DNA from: Ilumatobacteraceae bacterium
GTDB taxonomy: Bacteria; Actinomycetota; Acidimicrobiia; Acidimicrobiales; Ilumatobacteraceae
Direction: 5' to 3'
Length of the DNA: 5,622 bases
Assembly (NCBI GenBank): GCA_007122945.1
Contig: SKSP01000507.1
Coordinates: forward strand, 1-5,622
Shown piece by piece: positions 1 through 5,095 of this stretch (position 1 is the stretch's first letter; every line of letters begins with the position of its first letter). The notes beneath the pieces are model-generated. The model ran no database searches and was not told the origin of the DNA. It was given only the letters and a program-made list of their open reading frames with translations. A program made the translations under genes and the position numbers.

Positions 1-49
1 CCTCGCCGCCGTGCAGACCTTCGTCGCCTCGGTCTCCCGCGCCCCCTGA
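1..49 (+). CDS. 3' end of an upstream gene (partial)
   Basis: The frame read from base 2 gives LAAVQTFVASVSRAP and stops at TGA 47-49. All fifteen visible sense codons end in G or C, as expected for a real gene in this genome, and the other + frames read Pro/Arg-rich sequence. The residues fit the end of an alpha helix but contain no diagnostic motif. In Mycobacterium and relatives the gene before rho is thrB (homoserine kinase), so that is the first candidate, by synteny only. The start and most of the gene lie outside the window. Confidence 0.6.
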   Translation, partial: LAAVQTFVASVSRAP

Positions 50-108
50 CGCCATCCCCGCCGCCCCGACATCCCCGCCGCTACCGCCCGCCAACCCACT
101 CGCGCCCT
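50..108 (+). promoter_or_regulatory. C-rich, G-poor segment after the upstream gene (possible Rho-utilisation region)
   Basis: By hand count these 59 bases hold 37 C and 10 G. They contain a 12-base direct repeat, CATCCCCGCCGC, at 53-64 and 70-81. No strong hairpin or T-tract follows the upstream stop codon. An RNA rich in C, poor in G and weakly structured is the classical signature of a Rho-loading (rut) site, so this may be where Rho ends the upstream transcript. That role is inferred from composition only; C-rich spacers are also common by chance in such genomes. Confidence 0.3.
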
Positions 109-178
109 GGTGACTCTGTGGTGACTCTGTGTCGCTGGTTGCCGGCTGGGGCGGCGCTGGGTGACTCTGTGTCGCTGG
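109..178 (+). repeat. Short direct repeats GGTGACTCTGTG upstream of rho
   Basis: The 12-mer GGTGACTCTGTG occurs exactly at 109-120, 120-131 and 160-171. The second and third copies extend to an identical 19-mer, GGTGACTCTGTGTCGCTGG (120-138 and 160-178). Start-to-start spacings are 11 and 40 bases, close to one and four helical turns. The copies lie about 80-150 bases upstream of the predicted rho start point, so they could be activator or repressor sites, or remnants of a dispersed intergenic repeat. No known family is recognised. Confidence 0.7.
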
Positions 179-200
179 GGTGCTGATCTGGGGTGCTGAT
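175..200 (+). repeat. Tandem 13-base repeat CTGGGGTGCTGAT x2
   Basis: CTGGGGTGCTGAT occurs at 175-187 and is repeated without a gap at 188-200. It overlaps the end of the last 19-base repeat, so the segment 109-200 is mostly made of small duplications. It lies just upstream of the predicted rho promoter. Confidence 0.75.
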
Positions 201-221
201 TCGGTGACGGGGGCGGTGGCG

Positions 222-250
222 TTGCGGGTGGGCGTGGGCACGGTTACAGT
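222..250 (+). promoter_or_regulatory. Predicted promoter of rho (–rpmE)
   Basis: TTGCGG (222-227) and TACAGT (245-250) are separated by exactly 17 bases (228-244), matching the three most conserved –35 bases and the TAnnnT core of a housekeeping –10 element. The start point would be near 257, giving a 5' leader of about 190 bases. The spacer is very G-rich. Assigned by eye; the –35 match is only three of six. Confidence 0.45.
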
Positions 251-256
251 GGCGTC

Positions 257-447
257 GTCCGGTTCCGGCCGGATCGCACCCCCGCCCGCCGCTGCGGTCC
301 CGTTCCTGTCTGCGAACGGTGTCGCTGTGTCGAAGGGGAGCGTGCGTTCATCCGTCGTCCCATGGGGTTGCACGACCACGACCGGTCGTCGCGCTCGCCG
401 GGCGCCGACACCTCCCGAGTTCCCGCCGTGAGGGAAAGAAGGTCATC
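257..447 (+). promoter_or_regulatory. Predicted 5' leader of rho with small stem-loops
   Basis: If transcription starts near 257, about 190 untranslated bases precede rho. Two short inverted repeats are visible. TCCGG 258-262 pairs with CCGGA 269-273 around a 6-base loop at the very 5' end. ACGACC 372-377 pairs with GGTCGT 384-389, also around a 6-base loop; the second arm belongs to a perfect 12-base palindrome at 378-389. Long leaders are known for rho genes in other bacteria, where Rho limits its own synthesis by early termination. Such autoregulation here is inference. Confidence 0.35.
437..442 (+). promoter_or_regulatory. Shine-Dalgarno site fixing the rho start
   Basis: AGAAGG differs from AGGAGG at one base and ends five bases before GTG 448. 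It decides for GTG 448 over upstream in-frame starts, whose translation would be an Arg/Pro/Ser-rich stretch unlike any Rho N-terminus. Confidence 0.75.
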
Positions 448-2430
448 GTGGCCGCACAGGCACTCGAACAGTCCGTCCTCGAGTCGAAGGACAAAGAACA
501 GCTGCTGGCGATCGCCAAGGCGCTCGGTCTGAAGGCCACCGCCCGCACGAAGAAGGCCGACATCATCGGTCAGATCCTGGAGACCACCGGTCCCTCGGGC
601 ACCAACGGCAACGTCGCTCCGGCCACCACGTCGGGAACGACGACCGGACCGTCGGCCGACACCGCGACCACCCCGACCGGCAGGACCACCGGCAGGACCA
701 CCACGGTCGAGCCGGCGACGGAGCCCGTCGACGAACCACCCGCCGAGTGGGAAGTTGCGGCTGGTGAGGCTGATGCCGACGAGCGCGGTGCCACCGGTGA
801 TGGCGCAGGCGAGACGACGTCGGAGCGGTCCGAACGGCCGCAAGGCCGTGAGGCCGCCACCCGCGACGATCAGGAGCCTCGGGCACCGCGCGACCGCGCC
901 GACGACCAGGGCGACCAGAGTCGGGACCAGGTCGACCAGAGCCGGGACCAGGGCGACCAGCGCGACCAGCGCGACCAGAACGGACAGCGCGACCAGACGG
1001 CGTCGGCGACCTCGGGCGGCCAGCACCGTGGCCAGGGCAACCAGGGGTCCCAGGGCGGCCAGAACCGGTCCCAGGGCAACCAGAACCGGACCCAGGGCGG
1101 CCAGAACCGGAGCCAGGGCGGCCAGGCCACGCAGGGCGGTCAGAGCCACCAGGGTGGTGGCGGCAACCAGGGCAGCGACGACGGCGACGGCCGCAGCCGC
1201 AAGCGTCGGCGCCGCCGCAAGAACAAGGGCGGCGACGGGCCCCAGGGTGAGGACCGCGAGCTGCTCGAGACCACCGACGACGAGCCGGTGAGCAACGAGC
1301 CCGTCGAGGTCGGGGGCTACCTCGACCTGCGCGACGAGGGGTACGGGTTCTTGCGCGTGAAGGGGTACCTCCCGCACCGCGACGACGCCTACGTGCCGCT
1401 CAAGATGTCGCGCCAGTACGGGTTGCGCAAGGGCGACCACGTCACCGGGATCAGCCGCCCCGCGGCTCGGAACGAGAAGAACCCGGCGCTGATGGAGATC
1501 CACACGGTCAACGGCGCCCCACCCGACGCCGCCAAGAAGCGGCCCCGCTTCGAGGACCTGACCGCGCTGTTCCCCGACCAGCGCCTCCACCTCGAGAACC
1601 CCGACGAGCCGACCGACATGACCGCGCGCATCATCGACCTGGTCGCGCCGATCGGCAAGGGGCAGCGCGGCATCATCGTGTCGCCACCCAAGGCCGGCAA
1701 GACGACCATCATGAAGACGATCGTCTCGGCGATCGAGCGCAACAACCCCGAGGTCAAGGTGATGGTGCTGCTCATCGACGAGCGGCCCGAAGAGGTCACC
1801 GACATGCGCCGCACCGTCAAGGGTGAGGTCGTGTCGTCGACGTTCGACCGGCCGAGCGACGAGCACACGATCGTCGCCGAGATGACCATCGAGCGCGCCA
1901 AGCGGATGGTCGAGCAGGGCGAGGACGTCGTGGTCGTGCTCGACGGCATCACCCGCCTGAGCCGGGCCTACAACCTGGCGGCGCCGGCGTCGGGCCGGAT
2001 CCTGTCGGGCGGCATCGACGCCGGTGCGCTGTACCCGCCGAAGAAGTTCTTCGGTGCGGCCCGCAACGTCGAGGAGGGCGGTTCGCTGACGATCCTCGCG
2101 ACGGCGCTCGTCGAGACGAACTCCCGGATGGACGACGCCATCTTCGAGGAGTTCAAGGGCACCGGCAACATGGAGTTGCGCCTCGACCGCAAGCTGGCCG
2201 AGCGCCGGATCTACCCCGCGATCGACGTCGACGCGTCGAGCACCCGCCACGAGGAGCTGCTGTTCGACCGCAAGCAGCTGCAGATGGTCTGGAAGCTGCG
2301 TCGGGTGTTGTCGGGCCTCGCGGCCGACGGCAACGCCGCCCCCGGCCTCGAGCTGCTGATCGACCGGCTCAAGACGTTCCGCACGAACGACGAGTTCCTG
2401 AACGAGATCGCCAAGCAGCCGTCGATGTGA
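448..2430 (+). CDS. rho: Transcription termination factor Rho
   Basis: Hexameric RNA-dependent ATPase/translocase that ends untranslated transcripts in the cytoplasm. The 660-residue product has a Rho_N helical domain (about 11-45), a low-complexity, presumably disordered insert (about 46-285), a cold-shock-like RNA-binding domain (286-356, with GYGFLR; Y299 and F301 match the base-stacking aromatics), and a RecA-type ATPase domain (about 375-655). In the ATPase domain I see Walker A PPKAGKT (K418, T419), IDERPEE with catalytic E445, Walker B D499, the Q-loop LSGGIDAGALYPPKKF, the R-loop around R560, and arginines R587 and R600. With E. coli Rho these align at a constant offset of 234, so the core has no indels. 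E. coli Rho has 419 residues; the extra length is the insert, as is usual in actinobacteria but rich in repeats here. The start is GTG 448, with its own SD. Odd point: G500 replaces the Ser that contacts bicyclomycin. It probably shares a transcript with rpmE. Confidence 0.98.
   Translation: MAAQALEQSVLESKDKEQLLAIAKALGLKATARTKKADIIGQILETTGPSGTNGNVAPATTSGTTTGPSADTATTPTGRTTGRTTTVEPATEPVDEPPAEWEVAAGEADADERGATGDGAGETTSERSERPQGREAATRDDQEPRAPRDRADDQGDQSRDQVDQSRDQGDQRDQRDQNGQRDQTASATSGGQHRGQGNQGSQGGQNRSQGNQNRTQGGQNRSQGGQATQGGQSHQGGGGNQGSDDGDGRSRKRRRRRKNKGGDGPQGEDRELLETTDDEPVSNEPVEVGGYLDLRDEGYGFLRVKGYLPHRDDAYVPLKMSRQYGLRKGDHVTGISRPAARNEKNPALMEIHTVNGAPPDAAKKRPRFEDLTALFPDQRLHLENPDEPTDMTARIIDLVAPIGKGQRGIIVSPPKAGKTTIMKTIVSAIERNNPEVKVMVLLIDERPEEVTDMRRTVKGEVVSSTFDRPSDEHTIVAEMTIERAKRMVEQGEDVVVVLDGITRLSRAYNLAAPASGRILSGGIDAGALYPPKKFFGAARNVEEGGSLTILATALVETNSRMDDAIFEEFKGTGNMELRLDRKLAERRIYPAIDVDASSTRHEELLFDRKQLQMVWKLRRVLSGLAADGNAAPGLELLIDRLKTFRTNDEFLNEIAKQPSM
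904..996 (+). repeat. GACCAG (Asp-Gln) repeats inside rho
   Basis: Nine copies of the identical hexamer GACCAG begin at 904, 913, 925, 934, 946, 955, 964, 973 and 991, separated by 3- or 6-base linkers apart from one 12-base gap. They encode DQ units with R, S, G or V between them (Rho residues 153-183). Every Asp and Gln in these units uses the same codon, which suggests expansion by replication slippage rather than only selection on protein composition. Confidence 0.85.
1051..1125 (+). repeat. 21-base tandem repeat inside rho encoding QGGQNRS
   Basis: Three successive 21-base units (1051-1071, 1072-1092, 1093-1113) encode QGGQNRS, QGNQNRT and QGGQNRS, and a partial fourth (1114-1125) encodes QGGQ. 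They sit inside a wider G/Q/N-rich block, residues 192-242, followed by a basic cluster (K252, five Arg, then K258 and K260). The phase of 21 keeps the reading frame under expansion or contraction. Confidence 0.85.
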
Positions 2431-2433
2431 CCT

Positions 2434-2451
2434 GCGGGTACACTGACCCGC
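2434..2451 (+). promoter_or_regulatory. Rho–rpmE spacer: hairpin overlapping a –10-like TACACT
   Basis: GCGGGT 2434-2439 pairs with ACCCGC 2446-2451 around a 6-base loop, and TACACT (2439-2444), a good –10 match, lies across the loop. No T-tract follows, and no convincing –35 is present 16-18 bases upstream. It could be a weak attenuator between rho and rpmE or an internal promoter giving extra rpmE transcripts. The sequence alone does not decide. Confidence 0.35.
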
Positions 2452-2476
2452 CCGTACGAGCCCTCCGGAGACGACG

Positions 2477-2692
2477 ATGAAGACCGAGACCCACCCCACC
2501 TACACCGAGATCACCGTGCGCTGCTCGTGCGGCAACGAGTTCGTGACCCGCTCCACCAAGGGTGACGATCTGCGGGTCGAGCTCTGCAACGAGTGCCACC
2601 CGTTCTTCACCGGCAAGCAGAAGCTGGTCGACTCGGGTGGGCGCGTCGAGCGCTTCAACAAGCGCTACGGCTCGCGCTCGAAGAAGAGCTGA
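2477..2692 (+). CDS. rpmE: 50S ribosomal protein L31, zinc-binding (C+) type
   Basis: Small protein of the large ribosomal subunit that helps bridge to the 30S head. The 71-residue product has the full family pattern: N-terminal HPTYTEITVRCSCGNEF, central ELCNECHPFFTGKQKLVDSGGRVERFNKRY, and a basic tail. Four cysteines (C16, C18, C37, C40) form the zinc site of the C+ form; the zinc-independent C– paralogue, induced under zinc starvation, lacks them. Length is normal for the family. The start ATG 2477 has GGAG (2467-2470) six bases upstream. It lies 46 bases after rho in the same orientation, the order found in Mycobacterium and Streptomyces, and is probably co-transcribed with rho, perhaps with an internal promoter at 2439. 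No Zur-type operator was recognised, consistent with the zinc-dependent form. Identification is secure. Confidence 0.98.
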   Translation: MKTETHPTYTEITVRCSCGNEFVTRSTKGDDLRVELCNECHPFFTGKQKLVDSGGRVERFNKRYGSRSKKS

Positions 2693-2763
2693 CCACTCCG
2701 CCGGAGCACGCGGCCAGATCCGCATCGACGTGTTCGGCGTCCTCACCGGTTGATCGGACCAGC

Positions 2764-2787
2764 TCGGCCCGACCGCGGCCGGATTTT
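2764..2787 (+). terminator. Probable intrinsic terminator after rpmE
   Basis: CGGCC 2765-2769 pairs with GGCCG 2777-2781, with a closing T·G pair (2764/2782), around a 7-base loop, and TTTT follows at 2784-2787. A run of four T is rare in this sequence, which supports the call. It would end the rho–rpmE transcript 72-95 bases after the rpmE stop and separate it from the nucleotidase. The stem is short and the U-tract modest. Confidence 0.5.
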
Positions 2788-2854
2788 CAGCTCCCGGTCA
2801 GGTTCGGTCCGTACGGTCGGGCGATGGCGCCCGGGGCGGGCGTCGATCGACTCC

Positions 2855-2860
2855 GAGGAG
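2855..2860 (+). promoter_or_regulatory. Shine-Dalgarno site fixing the 5'-nucleotidase start
   Basis: GAGGAG ends six bases before ATG 2867, and a standard signal peptide begins at that ATG. The frame is open back to TTG 2750, but the added 39 residues would put an Arg/Gly/Ser-rich segment in front of the signal peptide, so the longer start is unlikely. Confidence 0.85.
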
Positions 2861-2866
2861 CACGTC

Positions 2867-5062
2867 ATGATCAGGTTCAGCAGTGGTCGGCTCGCCGTCG
2901 CCGTGGTGTTGCTCGCGACGGCGTCGGCCGTCGTGCCGGCCGGCGTCGGTGCCCGAGGCGGTCCGCCGGGTGCTCCGGCGGTGTCGGTGGGCGATGCGAC
3001 GGCCGCCGAGAGCGACGGCGTGCTCTCGTTCCCGATCGAGCTCGACGCCCCGGCGCCGCGGCCGTTGACGGTCCGGGCGGTTCCCCTGCCCGGCACCGCC
3101 CGACCCGTGCAGGACTATCGCCCCGGCGCCGTCTCGACCGTCGTCCCGGCCGGCGCGACGAGTGGAGTGATCGAGGTCGTCATCTACGACGATGCCGAGG
3201 TCGGCCCCGACGTGCAGTTGACCCTCCGGCTGACCGCCGCACCCGGTGCGCGGATCGTCGTGCGGGACGCCACGGGGACGATCCGCGACGACGACCCGCT
3301 CACCGTCAACCTGCTGCACATCAACGACCACCACTCGCACCTCCAGCCCGATCCCGGCAGCCCGAACGTCGGGACCTCCGGCGGTGCGTTCAACGTCCCC
3401 TTCGGCGGGTTCCCTCGCGTGACGGCCAAGATCGGCGAGCTGGAGGCCGCGCTCGACAACGTCGTGAAGCTGCACGCCGGTGACGCGATCACGGGCACGC
3501 TCTACTACACGTTGTTCCGTGGCCGCGCCGACGCCGACCTCATGAACACCGTCTGCTTCGACGTGTTCGCGCTCGGCAACCACGAGTTCGACGACGGCGA
3601 CGCCGCGCTCGCCCAGTTCCTCGACTGGCTGAACGCCGACCCCGACTGCGACACCGCCACGCTCGCCGCGAACGTCGTGCCGGCGCTCGGTACCCCGCTC
3701 GCGCCGACCGCCCCGGACGACTACATCCATCCGTACGTGATCAAGGAGTTCCAGGGTCAGCCGGTCGGGTTCATCGGCATCGACATCGCCCAGAAGACCC
3801 GGGTCTCGTCGCAGCCGCTGCCGACGACGATGTTCCTCGACGAGGTCGAGACGACGCAGCGGTACGTGGACGAGCTGGCCTCGATGGGTGTCGACAACAT
3901 CGTGCTCGTCACGCACTACACCTACCCGAACGACATCGCCCTGGCCCAGCAGGTGACCGGCGTGGACGCCATCGTGGGCGGCGACTCGCACTCGCTGCTC
4001 GGCGACTTCGCGGCGCTCGGCCTGACCTCGGAGGGTCCGTACCCCACGTTCACCACGAACGCCGACGGTGAGCCGGTCTGCGTCGTCCAGGCGTGGCAGT
4101 ACTCGTGGGTCGTCGGCGAGCTCGCCGTCACGTTCCAGGACGGGGCCCTCGCAGGGTGCGGCGGAACACCGCACCTGCTCCTCGGCGACGAGATCACCCG
4201 GAGTGGCGGGATCCCCGACGTCGAGCTCGCCGAGATCCGGGCGATCATCGACGCCTCACCCGTCGCCGGGTTCGTGACGCCCGATCCGGTCGCACAGGCG
4301 ATCCTCGATGCGTACGCGGTCGAGGTCGAGGTGCTCGAGCAGCTCCCGATCGGCGACGCGGGCGACGACCTGTGCCTGCGTCGGGTGCCGAACCGACCCC
4401 GGGCCAGCTCGATCCCGACGTGCAACCCGAGCGCGGACGATCCCGCCGTGACGGCCCCGTCGGGCGCCACGATGGCGGTCAACGGCGGGTTCATCCAGCA
4501 GATCGTCACGGACGCGTTCTTCGCTCGGGCGTTCCGTTCCGACCTGGCGCTCCAGAACGCCGGTGGGGTGCGGGTCGACTTCCCGGCCCGGACGCTCACG
4601 ATCGCCGATGCCTACACGCTGCTCCCGTTCTCGAACACCCTGGTCGAGCTCGAGCTGACCGGCGCGGAGGTGGTCGCGACCCTCGAGGAAGCCGTCGCCA
4701 ACTTCGTCGACGAGGGTGGGTCCGACGGCTCGTATCCGTACGGCTCGTCGATCCGCTGGGACGTCGACCTCACCCAGCCGCCGGGCGCGCGCTTCAGCGG
4801 CGTCGAGGTGCGGGATCGGGTGACCGGCGTGTGGGGCCCGATCGACCTCGCCGCCACCTACGTCGTGGTGACCAACAGCTTCCTCGCCGGAGGTGGCGAC
4901 GGGTACACGACCTTCGCCGCGGCGAGCAACGACGGCCGCGCGACCGACACGTTCATCAACTACGCGCAGGGGTTCATCGACTGGGTGGAGCAGGATCTGG
5001 CGGGCGCGCCGATCGTCGTCCCGCCGCCGGAGGAGTTCTCGACGCAGTCGTTCGCGGGCTGA
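2867..5062 (+). CDS. Secreted 5'-nucleotidase (UshA/CD73 family) with N-terminal Calx-beta domain
   Basis: Exported metallophosphoesterase expected to release phosphate from extracellular nucleotides (5'-NMPs, possibly nucleotide sugars or NAD-like substrates). The 731-residue product has a Sec signal peptide (1-29; RFSSGR, a hydrophobic core, then VGA before R30). A Calx-beta-like module (about 39-143) follows, with the typical DYRPG..STVVPAGATSGVIEVVIYDDAEVG..LTLRLT pattern ending in TIRDDD. The metallophosphatase domain (about 145-435) has LLHINDHHSH (D154, H156), GD (D206), GNHEFD (N238, H239, D242), VTHYTYP (H350) and GGDSH (D373, H375). The C-terminal nucleotidase domain (about 490-710) has NAGGVR (N564-R569), LPFSN (F588), YPYG (623-626) and FLAGGGDGY (F672, D678, Y680). 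All core residues are present. The six cysteines (230, 261, 405, 431, 503, 519) suit an oxidised, extracytoplasmic protein. There is no LPXTG motif or C-terminal membrane helix, so it is probably released. Exact substrate is not predictable. It is probably a separate transcription unit from rho–rpmE. Confidence 0.93.
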   Translation: MIRFSSGRLAVAVVLLATASAVVPAGVGARGGPPGAPAVSVGDATAAESDGVLSFPIELDAPAPRPLTVRAVPLPGTARPVQDYRPGAVSTVVPAGATSGVIEVVIYDDAEVGPDVQLTLRLTAAPGARIVVRDATGTIRDDDPLTVNLLHINDHHSHLQPDPGSPNVGTSGGAFNVPFGGFPRVTAKIGELEAALDNVVKLHAGDAITGTLYYTLFRGRADADLMNTVCFDVFALGNHEFDDGDAALAQFLDWLNADPDCDTATLAANVVPALGTPLAPTAPDDYIHPYVIKEFQGQPVGFIGIDIAQKTRVSSQPLPTTMFLDEVETTQRYVDELASMGVDNIVLVTHYTYPNDIALAQQVTGVDAIVGGDSHSLLGDFAALGLTSEGPYPTFTTNADGEPVCVVQAWQYSWVVGELAVTFQDGALAGCGGTPHLLLGDEITRSGGIPDVELAEIRAIIDASPVAGFVTPDPVAQAILDAYAVEVEVLEQLPIGDAGDDLCLRRVPNRPRASSIPTCNPSADDPAVTAPSGATMAVNGGFIQQIVTDAFFARAFRSDLALQNAGGVRVDFPARTLTIADAYTLLPFSNTLVELELTGAEVVATLEEAVANFVDEGGSDGSYPYGSSIRWDVDLTQPPGARFSGVEVRDRVTGVWGPIDLAATYVVVTNSFLAGGGDGYTTFAAASNDGRATDTFINYAQGFIDWVEQDLAGAPIVVPPPEEFSTQSFAG

Positions 5063-5095
5063 CGGTCGGGGACGGCTCGTCGCCCGGTACCGTCA
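5060..5095 (+). terminator. Long GC-rich hairpin over the nucleotidase stop codon (U-tract-less terminator candidate)
   Basis: TGACGGT 5060-5066 pairs perfectly with ACCGTCA 5089-5095. Inside, CGGG 5067-5070 pairs with CCCG 5083-5086 and GAC 5071-5073 with GTC 5079-5081, leaving a 5-base loop and two small bulges, for 14 base pairs in all. The outer arm starts at the TGA stop codon. No T-tract follows, so it would be the I-shaped, tail-less kind proposed in actinobacteria, or a 3'-end-stabilising structure. Terminator function is inferred. Confidence 0.45.

Noticed and set aside
180..431. An 83-codon + strand frame upstream of rho, including a possible 29-residue leader peptide from GTG 342
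   Set aside because: The frame starts before the predicted promoter. The GTG 342 version has a purine-rich AAGGGGAG only one base upstream, too close for a normal Shine-Dalgarno site, and the peptide shows no attenuation-type codon runs.
319..447. Extension of Rho upstream of GTG 448
   Set aside because: The added residues are Arg/Pro/Ser-rich and unlike Rho N-termini, while GTG 448 has a well-placed AGAAGG and is followed directly by the Rho_N domain.
362..537. A + strand frame from ATG 362 running into the start of rho
   Set aside because: The nearest SD-like sequence is about 21 bases upstream and the product is Arg/Ser-rich without recognisable features.
904..1125. CRISPR-like array or inserted element
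   Set aside because: The repeats are short, in frame, have no unique spacers of constant length, and lie inside a normal Rho linker.
755..1291. A 178-codon + strand frame inside rho
   Set aside because: Out-of-frame reading of the repeat region, almost entirely Arg, Ala and Thr; no start signal.
244..2499. A 751-codon open frame on the – strand spanning all of rho
   Set aside because: It is the mirror of rho in a high-GC genome. Its Leu/Val/Ala/Arg repeats are the complement of the GACCAG and CAG-rich repeats, and it runs across the rho ends without its own signals.
2796..2817. PHO box (tandem 11-base PhoP site) upstream of the nucleotidase
   Set aside because: The first 11-mer matches the Streptomyces consensus at about eight positions but the adjacent second one does not, so it is below what I would call a site.
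2593..3483. A 296-codon + strand frame overlapping rpmE and the nucleotidase
   Set aside because: Composition is dominated by Arg, Ala, Pro and Gly, and it overlaps two securely identified genes out of frame.
2798..4174. A 458-codon open frame on the – strand over the nucleotidase
   Set aside because: Arg/Val/Asp/Gly-rich shadow of a well-supported + strand enzyme with all catalytic motifs.
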